Positions 8,185 to 17,678 of a stretch of DNA of 64,000 nt are shown here, one piece after another. The stretch spans positions 62,001 through 126,000 of the forward strand of contig JAQTZV010000012.1 of the NCBI GenBank assembly GCA_028687585.1. The letters run 5' to 3'. The stretch's first letter is position 1; each line of letters opens with the position of its first letter. The notes beneath the pieces are model-generated. The model did not search any database. It was not told the DNA's origin and was given only the letters and a program-made list of their open reading frames with translations. Source of the DNA: Desulfuromonadaceae bacterium. Its GTDB lineage: Bacteria > Desulfobacterota > Desulfuromonadia > Geobacterales > Pseudopelobacteraceae. Made by a program: the position numbers and the translations under genes.

Positions 8185-10134
8185 ATGAAGAAGAAGAGCA
8201 TCAGAAAAATTGCCGTAGCAGTTATGTTGGCTCTAATGGTGCCGCTAGCAGCTCATGCGTCAGAGGAAGATCTGCAGCTGAAGATCGACAAACTGAGCAA
8301 AGAGATTGCCGACCTTAAGGGGTCGGTTAAAAAGGTTGAGGACAAGTCTCTCAGCAAATGGCTGTCGATTGGCGGTGAATATCGTTTCAGGGTTGACAGT
8401 CTGCGTGGGGAGACGGTGCCCTATACTAATGCGATCGGGACGATGATGAACATGGTTGGCGGTTTTACCGCACCAACAGGTGTTGCCGGTACAAATATTG
8501 GCGGTTTTGTAAGTCCTTCAGCAACACAATTCATCATGCAAGGTAAGGCCGGCTCCCTTTTTACTCCCGCGCAGTTTAACACAATGCTGAATCAGTACAT
8601 GCCGCAGGCAATGGGTGCGTCCTTGCCGGGACTTTTTACTGCGATGGGTTCCCCAGGGTTTAATCCGGCTTCAATTCCTCCACTCACGGTTCAGCAGCAG
8701 GCCATACTCAATACCATGAGTGTCAAGGTCATGCCGACGGTAATGGGGATGCAGGTCGGCAGTATCCCTGGTATGACCGCTGTTCTGCCGCCTGGCACAC
8801 CAACGACGACTACCGTTGGTCAGGTGTTTTCCGGTTTTCCACCGGCTTCACAGCAGCTTGCAATGCAGATGCTGATGCAGGGTTTTCTCGGGGCAGATAG
8901 CGGCAATTTAGACTTTGTCCCATCCTACAAGCCAAAAAACGAGACACTCTATACCAATAAATTCGGTCTGGATCTAACCGCCAAGCCGATTAAGGACATT
9001 ACTGTTCATGCAAGTCTCGGTATGTACAAAGCGTTCGGTTCGCAAACCGATACTCCGACAGTCGGCAATTATTTTGCCGATCGCGTCGGCGCATTTGACG
9101 GAACTATCGGGCATATTCCGACCGACAGCAAGCTTAACGTCGATCGTGCCTACGCTACATGGGGCAATATTGCCGATGAACCGATCTGGTTCTCGGTCGG
9201 TCGTCGTCCTTCCACTAATGGTGCTCCTTCGCATCTGAGGCTCAACCGGGCGAGCCCCGGAAGTACCGGTACTCCGGCGCTGCTGGTAGATTACGCCTTT
9301 GATGGTGTAGTGTTAGGTTACGCCCCGGATATCGATACGCTGCCGGGCGCTTCCGCAAAAGTCTGTTATGGTCGCGGATTTGAAAGTGGTTTCCAAACGG
9401 CAGACAACAGCATTAAAGACACCGATATGCTTGGTGTCTCAGTGATTCCTATCGATACTGATCCTCTGCGCATCTGGCTGCAGTGGAACCGTGGATTTAA
9501 TATTTTCGACTTCCCCGCAATGAACAACACGGTATTTGGCAATACAGCGCCGGCTGCTAATCTCGGCAACATCGACTGGTATGGTGCCGGTGCCATGAGT
9601 ACCCTCAAAAAAGTTGGTCCCGGTACTCTGCAGTTATTTGGTGATCTTGGAATGAGTGTTGCCCATCCAAACGGCAATGTTTCCAATAATGCCGGATTTC
9701 AGGGTTTGATGAGTGGTGCGTTCTTTGCCCAGGATTTTACACCGGAAGATCGCACTGGCTGGGCTGTTTATACCGGCATCCGTTATGATCTTCCCTCTAA
9801 AACCAAGATCGGTTTTGAATTTAACCATGGTTCGAAATACTGGATCACCTTCGCTCCATCAGCCGATGATATGTGGACCAGCAAAGTTGGTACACGCGGC
9901 AATGTATATGAACCCTATATTATTCAGGAACTTAACCTGAAACCAATCTCCAGCTACTTTGCCAAAGCTTTCTTCAAGCTCGGTTACCAATATTATGATT
10001 TTGAATACACCGGCAGCAACAACTGGGTTGGAGCTCCTGTAAAGATTTCTGATATCAAAGCGACGGATCTGATGTTAATGGCGCCTATGAAGTCGGCTTA
10101 TAATATCTATGGAACATTTGAAGTCCATTTCTAA
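8185..10134 (+). CDS. DUF3373-type outer-membrane protein
   Basis: The 649-residue protein has a signal peptide (cleavage near AHA-SEE), a short coiled coil (about 26-55: repeated LQLKIDKLSKEIADLKG-type heptads), and then a large beta-barrel with SIGGEYRFRVDSLRG at its start and a terminal NIYGTFEVHF strand. This is the DUF3373 family, common in Geobacter-like bacteria near cytochrome genes. A Met/Gln/Pro-rich insert of about 130 residues (about 105-225) with many MPQAMG- and MGMQVG-like turns looks surface-exposed or plug-like. It is transcribed ahead of a small periplasmic protein and an octaheme cytochrome, so it may form the outer-membrane part of an electron-transfer or substrate-uptake system. 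That link is inference. Confidence 0.8.
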   Translation: MKKKSIRKIAVAVMLALMVPLAAHASEEDLQLKIDKLSKEIADLKGSVKKVEDKSLSKWLSIGGEYRFRVDSLRGETVPYTNAIGTMMNMVGGFTAPTGVAGTNIGGFVSPSATQFIMQGKAGSLFTPAQFNTMLNQYMPQAMGASLPGLFTAMGSPGFNPASIPPLTVQQQAILNTMSVKVMPTVMGMQVGSIPGMTAVLPPGTPTTTTVGQVFSGFPPASQQLAMQMLMQGFLGADSGNLDFVPSYKPKNETLYTNKFGLDLTAKPIKDITVHASLGMYKAFGSQTDTPTVGNYFADRVGAFDGTIGHIPTDSKLNVDRAYATWGNIADEPIWFSVGRRPSTNGAPSHLRLNRASPGSTGTPALLVDYAFDGVVLGYAPDIDTLPGASAKVCYGRGFESGFQTADNSIKDTDMLGVSVIPIDTDPLRIWLQWNRGFNIFDFPAMNNTVFGNTAPAANLGNIDWYGAGAMSTLKKVGPGTLQLFGDLGMSVAHPNGNVSNNAGFQGLMSGAFFAQDFTPEDRTGWAVYTGIRYDLPSKTKIGFEFNHGSKYWITFAPSADDMWTSKVGTRGNVYEPYIIQELNLKPISSYFAKAFFKLGYQYYDFEYTGSNNWVGAPVKISDIKATDLMLMAPMKSAYNIYGTFEVHF

Positions 10135-10249
10135 ACACAAAGGTCAGTCGGGGAGTCTGGGAGGCTTCCCGACGTTTTGGTGGCAGATTGAATAGGTAAT
10201 AATATCTGCCAGATTTTATTCAACGAGATTTAACAAAGGAGACCTGACA

Positions 10250-10573
10250 ATGAAAAAAATAGTTTCGATCGTTTTGGTTATGGCACTTATGATTTTTTCT
10301 TCGCTTACGGTTGTTAAAACGGCAAGTGCAGAAGAGCTGAAAATGACCGGCACAATTACAAAACTTGTGCTTGCCGCAGATGGCAAATCGGCTACTGCGG
10401 TGTTAAAAGACAGTAAGACGGAAGCATTGGTTACCATTACCGTAACGGATGAGCTTACCCTCGACAAGTTTAAAGACAAACGCATCGTTGAAGGTGATGA
10501 AATACGCACAAAGTATGAAAAATCCGGCGACACAAACAGCAGCAAGATGTTTAAAAAAACAGCCGGCTGTTAA
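10250..10573 (+). CDS. Small periplasmic protein
   Basis: A 107-residue protein with a signal peptide ending near ASA-EEL and an 80-residue beta-rich mature domain (KMTGTITKLVLAADGKSATAV, TITVTDELTLDKF, GDEIRTKYEKSG) suggesting an OB-like barrel. A single Cys is near the C-terminus. It sits between the DUF3373 and octaheme genes with AAAGGAG before its ATG. Function unknown; it has the size and style of small accessory proteins near multiheme cytochromes. Confidence 0.75.
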   Translation: MKKIVSIVLVMALMIFSSLTVVKTASAEELKMTGTITKLVLAADGKSATAVLKDSKTEALVTITVTDELTLDKFKDKRIVEGDEIRTKYEKSGDTNSSKMFKKTAGC

Positions 10574-10787
10574 GGCTTTCCTCACCCATGAGGTTGCGAA
10601 CGCTTAACACGCTAGAGTTTTTTCCCGTAGCTGCAACATATCCAGACAAAGCTGTAGCGGCGTATTTCTCGGGAGTATGCCGTTATTTGGAAATTCAATA
10701 TTCAATAATAAATATATAGTTTATGTGAACCATGGCACTTCGTTCCGAAGAGTGTGCAGTAGTATGCCATCAAAAAAGGAGCAGATT

Positions 10788-12233
10788 ATGAAAAAAAGCG
10801 TGATGATACTATTTATGGTTTCGGTACTGGTTCTGGTTGCATTACAGGCCTTTGCAGGACAGGATCACTCGGAATTCGTAAAAGGACCGTTTAAATCCGG
10901 CCAGGAAGTGACCAAGGTCTGTCTTGAATGTCACGAGAAGCAGGCAGGCGATTTTATGAAAACCTCCCACTGGAAATGGAAGGGAACTCCCAACCATGTC
11001 AAGGGTATGGAAAATAGTAAAAAAGAGTTCGGTAAAGCCAACATGATCAACGCTTTTTGTACTTCGATTCAGGGGGGGAAAGACGGGCTGGTTCATGAAG
11101 CCTGCGGCAAGTGCCATGCAGGTTACGGCTGGACCCGCACCAATTATGACTTTAGCAAAAAAGAAAACGTCGACTGTTTGGTCTGCCATTCAACTAAAGG
11201 AAATTACCAAAGGGCGGCAAAAGGATGTGTCGTTGATACGAAGTCGATGGATAGAGGCAGTATGGACCTCAACCTGGCCGCCAAGAGTGTTGGTCTCCCC
11301 ACCCGCAGGAACTGTGGCTATTGCCATTTCTTTGGCGGTGGTGCCGATGCCGTCAAGCATGCAGGGCTTGATTCAACCATGGAAAAACCGGCCAAAAAGC
11401 AGGACGTACACATGGGCAGCACTGCGACCGGCGGACAGGATATGACGTGTCAGGCCTGCCATGTTACCAAGGATCACAAGATCGGCGGCGCCTCCAGCAC
11501 AATGGCCCATTTTGACTCCCGCGTGAACTGCGAGCAGTGCCATACCGGCACCAAGGCTCCACACCAAAAGTCCAAAAACGGCAAGATACTGAGCCGTCAC
11601 CTGGCTGCTGTTGCATGCCAGACCTGTCACATTCCGGTCTTTTCCAAAGAGCAGGCTACCAAGATGAGCTGGAAATGGTCCGATATGGGCAAGGATTTAA
11701 AGGCAGAGGAACAGTTCGACAAGGAAACATTTGCAAAGAAAAAAGGTACATTCACCTGGGGTATGAACGTCAAACCGGTTTATGCCTGGAATAACGGTAT
11801 GATCGAACGTTACATGGTCGGTGACAAGATCAAGGATCCGAGCAAAACGGTCTATATGGCACGCCCTGTTGGCTCTATAAATGACAGAACCGCCAAGATT
11901 TACCCGTATAAACTCTTCACCGGCGACCAGCCGATGGACTCCAAATACAAGTATTTGAGCATATTCCAGCAGTACGAGTCACTCTGGGTAGACTTCAACT
12001 GGGACAATGCTATCAAGAATGGTGCCGAGGGATCCGGTCTGCTCTATAGCGGCAAATTCCAGTTCGTAAATACCGCTACCTACATTGCGGCAGAGCATGA
12101 GGTGTCGCCAAAAGAAGACGCGCTTCAGTGTGGTGAATGCCACATGGGTGGTGACCGGATGGACTGGAAGAATCTTGGCTACAAAGGTGACCCAATGAAG
12201 TTTGGTGGGCGTAAAATGGCGGGTAATCAATAA
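10788..12233 (+). CDS. Octaheme c-type cytochrome, tetrathionate-reductase (OTR) family
   Basis: ATG at 10788 follows AAAAGGAG and opens a signal peptide (cleavage near AFA-GQD), giving 481 residues. There are exactly eight CXXCH heme motifs: CLECH, CGKCH, CLVCH, CGYCH, CQACH, CEQCH, CQTCH and CGECH. Spacing and flanks (HEKQAGDFMKTSHWKWKG near the first, the AFCTSIQGG stretch before the second) match the octaheme tetrathionate reductase family, periplasmic enzymes able to reduce tetrathionate, and in vitro nitrite and hydroxylamine. In the family the active-site heme has a lysine axial ligand; several conserved Lys are present but I cannot identify it from sequence alone. The natural substrate here is uncertain. 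A strong terminator follows. Confidence 0.9.
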   Translation: MKKSVMILFMVSVLVLVALQAFAGQDHSEFVKGPFKSGQEVTKVCLECHEKQAGDFMKTSHWKWKGTPNHVKGMENSKKEFGKANMINAFCTSIQGGKDGLVHEACGKCHAGYGWTRTNYDFSKKENVDCLVCHSTKGNYQRAAKGCVVDTKSMDRGSMDLNLAAKSVGLPTRRNCGYCHFFGGGADAVKHAGLDSTMEKPAKKQDVHMGSTATGGQDMTCQACHVTKDHKIGGASSTMAHFDSRVNCEQCHTGTKAPHQKSKNGKILSRHLAAVACQTCHIPVFSKEQATKMSWKWSDMGKDLKAEEQFDKETFAKKKGTFTWGMNVKPVYAWNNGMIERYMVGDKIKDPSKTVYMARPVGSINDRTAKIYPYKLFTGDQPMDSKYKYLSIFQQYESLWVDFNWDNAIKNGAEGSGLLYSGKFQFVNTATYIAAEHEVSPKEDALQCGECHMGGDRMDWKNLGYKGDPMKFGGRKMAGNQ

Positions 12234-12270
12234 TCAGATTTTAAATTCGTTAGTTACTTTGGTCGTATTA

Positions 12271-12303
12271 AAGCCGCTCGGTGTTACACCGAGCGGCTTT
12301 CTC
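12271..12303 (+). terminator. Terminator after the octaheme cytochrome
   Basis: A perfect 13-bp stem (AAGCCGCTCGGTG with CACCGAGCGGCTT) with a three-base loop, followed by a short T-rich run. Confidence 0.85.
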
Positions 12304-12413
12304 GTCGTGCTATCTAAAAGCGTAGCATACCGCTGACGGTAGGGACTTATCGAATATATCTGCTTTCGTGTCAGTAGACTTCTGCGCTGCAAAGTCCGTT
12401 ACATTCATTCCCA

Positions 12414-12509
12414 TTGCTGAAAGCTAAAAAAGAGAAAAAAGACGGCAAGAAGAAAGAGACTGACGCCAAGCCGGCAGTCAAGGGTAAGAATGAAGTTTTA
12501 GGTTGCTGA
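12414..12509 (+). pseudogene. Lys-rich reading-frame remnant
   Basis: An open frame runs from a stop at 12375 to TGA at 12507-12509. Its last 30 residues are strongly Lys/Glu-rich (KAKKEKKDGKKKETDAK) and end in Cys. There is no ATG or ribosome site and a terminator follows at 12529. It may be the 3' end of a decayed gene. The remaining bases of the 12234-12635 gap hold two terminators and a promoter. Confidence 0.3.
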
Positions 12510-12528
12510 TCCGGTAGATATAAGGTTT

Positions 12529-12560
12529 GGGGGGCGGTTGGTTCACCCCCCTTTTTTTTT
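12529..12560 (+). terminator. G6/C6 hairpin with nine T bases
   Basis: GGGGGG (12529-12534) pairs with CCCCCC (12546-12551), followed by nine T bases: a canonical intrinsic terminator that isolates the following TonB-receptor operon. Confidence 0.8.
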
Positions 12561-12569
12561 CCAAAATTT

Positions 12570-12597
12570 TTGACAGAAACAACTTATGTGGTATGGT
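12570..12597 (+). promoter_or_regulatory. Promoter of the TonB-receptor operon
   Basis: TTGACA (12570-12575), a 16-base spacer and TATGGT (12592-12597). This TTG could be read as a start codon, but as a -35 it explains the gap and supports the downstream ATG at 12636. Confidence 0.55.
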
Positions 12598-12635
12598 TTC
12601 TTTTCATGGACGGATTACCTTCTGTTGAGGCAACT

Positions 12636-14723
12636 ATGACCAGAGCAAGACACTCCGGAAACCCGCCGATTTTTGCCCGCATCCTTTGTTTTGTGGTGCC
12701 GCTGTTGTTTTTTCTGTCAGTTACTGCATCAGCCAATCAATCTTCCGAAATAATCAAAATGGATTCCCTTCTAAACAAAAATCTGCAAGAGCTTGTGGAG
12801 GTGGAATTTTCCCTTGCTACCGGTAGCCCGAAACAGCTCAAAGCTGCACCATCAGCGGCAACCGTAATTACCGCAGAGGATATCGAACGGCTTGGCGTCA
12901 CCACCCTTGACGAAGCGCTTGAGACGGTACCGGGTCTTCACGTCATTCCTTCGGCTACCAACGTATTTACTTCAATCTGGAGCATTCGCGGCATTTATTC
13001 CCAGTTGAATCCGCAAGTACTGCTTTTAATCGATGGTCAGCCAATGAGATCCAACACCAATGGCAACAAACCCTATGGATTACGGATACCCGCTTCGATT
13101 ATCTCACGCATCGAGATTCTTCGCGGTCCCGGTTCAGCTGTTCATGGGGCCGATGCCTTTGCCGGTACGATTAATGTTATTACCAAGAGCAGCAGCGATA
13201 TTGCCGGGACAAGGGGGGGTGTAAGGGTTGGCTCCTTTGATTCACAATCCTATTGGGCGGAACATGGCAGCTCATACGGAGAGTGGGAAATTGCCGCCGG
13301 TGCGGAATACCAGAAGAGCCGCGGCGACCAGGGGCGTGTGATAGAGAGAGACGCTCTGGGCAGCGGATCGCCATCAATGGCTCCCGGTCCGCTTGATACC
13401 CACTATGAAGAACTGACCAGCCATCTGTCCGTAGTCAGGAACGGTTTCGCGTCCCGGTTGTTTTACAATGAAGTGTTTGAAAGCGGTCACGGGCCCGGAG
13501 TTAGCCAGACCCTTACGGGTGACGGCACCAGCAAAGGGAGACAGCTTCTAGGTTCGCTGTCATATAAAAGCATAGATATACTGCCGGATTTTACTGCAAG
13601 TGCCACTCTCAGCGGTTCATACCTGTTGGCAAAAAACTGGTTCCGGTTTTTTCCACAAGCCTACCGCAACATGGTTGGCGTTCCGGAGGGTGAAGATCTG
13701 AACGGTGGCCTGGAATTAACGGGCGACTATCACGGAATTAGTCACCATCAACTGAGAGTCGCAGGAGGGATGAACTACTATACTACCGACACCTCTCAGC
13801 GTAAAAATTTTGGCCCGGGCGTGCCGGAGCAATTCGGCCCGCTTGTAGACATCAGCAACACCCCCTATGTATATCTGGAGGGGCATGATCGTACGCTTCT
13901 GTATGCGGCCTTGCAGGATGAATGGAACTTTACCGAGGGGTGGGAACTGACTGCCGGCGTGCGTCTGGACGATTACTCCGATTTCGGGTCTGCGATCAAT
14001 CCAAGACTTGCCCTTGTCTGGAATATGACCCCGGAACTCACTACCAAACTGCTTTACGGCAGGGCCTTCCGCCCGCCGACATTCGGTGAACAGCACTTTC
14101 AGAATAATCCAGCTACTCTGGGAAATACAAATCTTGATCCCGAAACGCTCGATTCGCTGGAATTGGTTTTTGATTACCGCCCGGTCAATACAGTGCGACT
14201 CGGTCTCAATGTCTTTGCTTACCGGATCAAGGGGATGATCGACTATGTTGCCGATCCTCAGCCGGCAACCACCAAGACCGCCCAAAACGCCAGAGATCAG
14301 GAAGGGTATGGCGGTGAATTGGAGGCCGACTGGAAAGTGACGGAGATATTGCGGTTGCGGGGAAATTTTGCGTATCAGAACTCTGTTGACAAGGCTACCG
14401 ACCACGCAGTACCGGATACACCCGGTATGAAGCTGTATGCCGACGTGGACTGGGCGTTTCTCCCCCGCTGGTCAGCTGCTGCCCAGTACCTCTGGATTGG
14501 GGATCGCCACAGGGCAGTGGGAGATCTGAGGGCTGATATCGGTAATTATGATCTGGTGAATCTTACCGTACGCAGAAAAGAGATCCTGAAACATTGGGAT
14601 ATCTCCCTAGCTGTCCGAAACCTGTTTGACCGTTCGGCACTGGAACCAAGCGATCCCAAAGTTCCCGGCGACTATCCGCTGGAAGGCCGAAGTTTCTGGA
14701 CCGAACTCCGTTTTACCTTTTGA
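12636..14723 (+). CDS. TonB-dependent outer-membrane receptor
   Basis: ATG at 12636, preceded by TTGAGG, opens a 695-residue protein with a signal peptide ending near ASA-NQS. The plug domain is clear: a TonB-box-like start (LLNKNLQELVEVEF), the AAPSAATVITAEDIERLGVTTLDEAL segment in parts, IRGIYSQLNPQVLLLIDGQP, RIEILRGPGSAVHGADAFAGTINVIT. Barrel hallmarks include YGRAFRPPTFGE, NLDPETLDSLELVFDY and a terminal SFWTELRFTF strand. It belongs to the group often encoded beside a YfiR protein and a sensor kinase, as here. The ligand is unknown (siderophore, cobalamin and metal are all possible). Upstream ORF starts are rejected because they overlap the promoter. Confidence 0.93.
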   Translation: MTRARHSGNPPIFARILCFVVPLLFFLSVTASANQSSEIIKMDSLLNKNLQELVEVEFSLATGSPKQLKAAPSAATVITAEDIERLGVTTLDEALETVPGLHVIPSATNVFTSIWSIRGIYSQLNPQVLLLIDGQPMRSNTNGNKPYGLRIPASIISRIEILRGPGSAVHGADAFAGTINVITKSSSDIAGTRGGVRVGSFDSQSYWAEHGSSYGEWEIAAGAEYQKSRGDQGRVIERDALGSGSPSMAPGPLDTHYEELTSHLSVVRNGFASRLFYNEVFESGHGPGVSQTLTGDGTSKGRQLLGSLSYKSIDILPDFTASATLSGSYLLAKNWFRFFPQAYRNMVGVPEGEDLNGGLELTGDYHGISHHQLRVAGGMNYYTTDTSQRKNFGPGVPEQFGPLVDISNTPYVYLEGHDRTLLYAALQDEWNFTEGWELTAGVRLDDYSDFGSAINPRLALVWNMTPELTTKLLYGRAFRPPTFGEQHFQNNPATLGNTNLDPETLDSLELVFDYRPVNTVRLGLNVFAYRIKGMIDYVADPQPATTKTAQNARDQEGYGGELEADWKVTEILRLRGNFAYQNSVDKATDHAVPDTPGMKLYADVDWAFLPRWSAAAQYLWIGDRHRAVGDLRADIGNYDLVNLTVRRKEILKHWDISLAVRNLFDRSALEPSDPKVPGDYPLEGRSFWTELRFTF

Positions 14724-14737
14724 GAACCAGGGATAGC

Positions 14738-15394
14738 ATGCATACATTGAGGCCAATTAGTCGTGTTTTTCAGCGGATTGCCAATATGGTTGACCGGTTC
14801 AGTACACAGCCCGGACGATTCAAGCCGGGTACCCTCATATTTCAGCTCACCCTGCTTACCTGCCTCTCCTTATGTTATCCGCTGCAATCTATCTGCTCCT
14901 CCAATCAAAAGGCCTCTGAAAACGAGCTTAAGGCGGTCTACCTGTATAACTTTCTGCAGTTTGTTCAGTGGCCATCACCGTTGGGTGGCTGGTCAAAAGG
15001 CAACGCAAAGATCATTGGTGTGGTTGGCGACTCTCCCTTTGGTACCGCTTTGGCAGAGTTACAGATTACCGTGAATAAAAATGTCACCAACCCGATCAAG
15101 GTAATATATTACGGACAGTACCACGAAGACATGAACCTGAGGGGGTGCCACCTCCTTTTTGTTTCCGAATCAGAGAAACAACATATCGGAAAAATCATGT
15201 CAAATGTCAAAGGGGCTCCTGTGCTTACCGTATCGGATGTTGACGATTTTATCTCTTCAGGCGGTATGATCGCTCTGGTTCGGGAAAAAGGAAAAATTCG
15301 CTGGATGATAAACCGGGGGATGACCGATAAGGCCGGTTTGCGATTAAGTGCGCAGTTGCTGAGTATTGCGCTCACTGTAGTTGATAAACCTTAA
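14738..15394 (+). CDS. YfiR-type periplasmic protein (DUF4154)
   Basis: The 218-residue protein starts at ATG 14738, a few bases after the receptor stop. A basic N-terminus is followed by a signal-like hydrophobic stretch (LIFQLTLLTCLSLCY) ending near ICSS. The mature domain shows the DUF4154/YfiR pattern: ENELKAVYLYNFLQFVQWP, a GVVGDSPFGTAL strand, CHLLFVSESEKQH, VLTVSDVDDFISSGGMIALV and GLRLSAQLLSIAL. In Pseudomonas YfiR represses the CHASE8-containing cyclase YfiN in the periplasm in response to redox and envelope stress. Here the next gene encodes a CHASE8-type hybrid kinase, so YfiR probably controls it. N-terminal start is uncertain by up to 16 codons. Confidence 0.88.
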   Translation: MHTLRPISRVFQRIANMVDRFSTQPGRFKPGTLIFQLTLLTCLSLCYPLQSICSSNQKASENELKAVYLYNFLQFVQWPSPLGGWSKGNAKIIGVVGDSPFGTALAELQITVNKNVTNPIKVIYYGQYHEDMNLRGCHLLFVSESEKQHIGKIMSNVKGAPVLTVSDVDDFISSGGMIALVREKGKIRWMINRGMTDKAGLRLSAQLLSIALTVVDKP

Positions 15395-15421
15395 GTATGC
15401 ATATTGTTTGCGGTGGCCACT

Positions 15422-17647
15422 ATGTTACATAACATGACAATCAAAAGAAAGCTTACCGTGCTGTTAATGATGACGAGCACCATTACGGTTCTGCTTGCCT
15501 GCGCTGTCTTTTACGTCATGACTGCTGAGCATCTCAAAATAACATATGAATCTGATCTTTCATCTCTGGCACAGATGACCGGGAACAATTGCAGTGCTGC
15601 TCTTGCCTTTCACATTCCGGAAGATGCCGAGCATGCTCTGGCAACATTGTCCGTAAAACAATCCATAACACTTGCAGTGGTGCGCGATCAAAGCGGTTCG
15701 GTTTTTGCCGTTTTTGACAGAAATAAGCCTGATGGAGTCGGAAGTAAGAATCTCTACAACTATTCTGAGCTGAAGCTGGATGATCACCTGATGGCCAGGT
15801 ATGATATCGCGGTAAACGGCATCAAAACCGGTTCAATTACTCTGTTTGACGACATGAGCGGAATCAATCAGGCCAGACAGGTTGCCCTCCTGATGCTGAC
15901 CGTAGCAGTCGCGGTTGCTCTCTGCGTATCGTATGTGCTTGCCTCGACACTTCAGGGGATCATATCAAATCCGATCCTTTCTCTCTCTTCGACCGCCGAA
16001 CGGGTTACACGGGAAAACAATTTTTCCCTGCGCGCGCCAAAACATGCTAACGACGAAATCGGCCGCTCCGTAGACGCATTCAACTCCATGTTGTCGCAAA
16101 TCGAAAAAAGAGATCTTGAGCTCAGCTCAAGCGAAAAACGCTTCCGCATACTTGTGGAGCAGGCGGTGGATTCATTTTTCCTTTTTGACCTCGACGGCAC
16201 TATAGTGGATGTAAACCAGAGGGGGTGTGAAAGCCTCGGCTATACATTTGAAACTCTGTTGACCATGTCTCTTCAGGATATAGATAATGGGACAATTTAC
16301 GACTTGTCCGACAAAGCACTTCTGAAAAATTTGAAGCCGCATTCTCCTGTATCCACCGTCGGCATGCTTCGCAGAATTGACGGGACAACCTTTCCGGTAG
16401 AGATGCGAATCGGTCTTATGGAAATCAGCGGATCTCTCTTCATCATGGGGTTGGCTCGGGATATTTCAGAGCGTATGGAGGCTGAGGCAGAGAAGGCAAA
16501 GCTTGCAGACCAGCTTCTGCAGTCCCAGAAGATGGAGGCAATAGGTCTGCTGGCCGGTGGCATTGCTCATGATTTCAACAACATGTTGATGGTCATATCC
16601 GGCTGGGGAGAAATGCTGCAAGCGAAATTAGGTAATGATGACAAGTTGCAGTATTACGTAAAACAGATACTTGTTTCTTCCGAAAAATCGGCGGATCTCG
16701 TCAGTCGTCTGCTTCTGTTCAGTAGAAAGCACGTGACCAATCTCCGGAAAACGGACCTGAATGTACTTATCAGGGAAATTGATAAATTTCTGTGCAGGGT
16801 TATTGGGGAGGATATTTTACTTTCGCTGCAGCTTCATGATGAGCCATTGCCGGTATTATTGGATCCCGGCCAGATAGACCAGGTTCTGATAAATCTTTGC
16901 ACCAATGCGCGTGACGCCATGCCCGGTGGCGGAACTCTGTCTATCAGAACCACTGCGGTCCGGCTTGACTGCAGTGATATTGTTCCATTTACACCCAAAA
17001 AACCGGGCATGTATGTTCTTCTGTCGGTAAGCGACGCCGGAAAAGGAATGTCCAGAGAAGTCATACAAAGAATATTCGAACCGTTTTACACCACCAAGGA
17101 ACTTGGGAAGGGAACCGGACTCGGACTTTCAATTGTACATGGCATCATTAAACAGCATAACGGTTATGTCGATGTATACAGCGAGCCGGGGAACGGTACG
17201 ACATTCAAGATATACCTGCCGTTAATCAATGCCGTCGAAGACAAGCTTCCGGAAAAAGTTGTAGTCCCCCTGAAAGGAACCGAAACAATTCTGGTAGCCG
17301 AGGACGATGACAATGTACGGCTGCTCATGAAGCAAGTGCTTGAAGAACACGGATACAGGGTCATTGAGGCGCTTGACGGGGAAGACGCTATTCATAAATA
17401 TCTCAGCAACAGGGAAGAAATCGGGTTGCTGCTTCTTGACGTTATTATGCCAAAGAAGAACGGCAAGGAGGTCTTTGATGCTATAAGAACGTTTGATCCG
17501 CAAGCCAAAATTCTCTTTGCAAGTGGATATACGGCAGACTTGATCAGCGCTAAAGGGATTTTGGAAGATGAAATGGACTTCATTTCAAAACCTGTCAAAT
17601 CCAATGACCTTCTTACCAGGATACGGGATATTCTGGATAGAGGATAA
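15422..17647 (+). CDS. Hybrid histidine kinase (CHASE8-HAMP-PAS-HisKA-HATPase-REC)
   Basis: ATG at 15422 with GGTGG upstream gives 741 residues. Order: transmembrane helix about 11-31; a periplasmic CHASE8-like sensor about 35-150 (NNCSAALAFHIPEDAEHAL); second helix about 153-175; HAMP; PAS about 240-350 (FRILVEQAVDSFFLFDLDG); HisKA with IAHDFNNMLMVISGWGEML; HATPase with NLCTNARDAMPGGG, DAGKGMS and GTGLGLSIV; then a C-terminal receiver (ILVAEDDDNVR; phospho-Asp in LLLLDVIMPKKNG). CHASE8 is the sensor domain of YfiN, so the preceding YfiR protein is a likely inhibitor or ligand. No DNA-binding output domain is present and none of the next genes is an obvious partner. Confidence 0.92.
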   Translation: MLHNMTIKRKLTVLLMMTSTITVLLACAVFYVMTAEHLKITYESDLSSLAQMTGNNCSAALAFHIPEDAEHALATLSVKQSITLAVVRDQSGSVFAVFDRNKPDGVGSKNLYNYSELKLDDHLMARYDIAVNGIKTGSITLFDDMSGINQARQVALLMLTVAVAVALCVSYVLASTLQGIISNPILSLSSTAERVTRENNFSLRAPKHANDEIGRSVDAFNSMLSQIEKRDLELSSSEKRFRILVEQAVDSFFLFDLDGTIVDVNQRGCESLGYTFETLLTMSLQDIDNGTIYDLSDKALLKNLKPHSPVSTVGMLRRIDGTTFPVEMRIGLMEISGSLFIMGLARDISERMEAEAEKAKLADQLLQSQKMEAIGLLAGGIAHDFNNMLMVISGWGEMLQAKLGNDDKLQYYVKQILVSSEKSADLVSRLLLFSRKHVTNLRKTDLNVLIREIDKFLCRVIGEDILLSLQLHDEPLPVLLDPGQIDQVLINLCTNARDAMPGGGTLSIRTTAVRLDCSDIVPFTPKKPGMYVLLSVSDAGKGMSREVIQRIFEPFYTTKELGKGTGLGLSIVHGIIKQHNGYVDVYSEPGNGTTFKIYLPLINAVEDKLPEKVVVPLKGTETILVAEDDDNVRLLMKQVLEEHGYRVIEALDGEDAIHKYLSNREEIGLLLLDVIMPKKNGKEVFDAIRTFDPQAKILFASGYTADLISAKGILEDEMDFISKPVKSNDLLTRIRDILDRG

Positions 17648-17678
17648 TTGCATACTCAGGAACGACCGCCTGGTGAGA

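Noticed and set aside
8974..9234. Minus-strand frame within the DUF3373 gene
   Set aside because: No ribosome site and shadow codon pattern.
12570..12635. Longer TonB receptor from TTG at 12570
   Set aside because: TTGACA here is the -35 of a good promoter, and the ATG at 12636 has a ribosome site and signal peptide.
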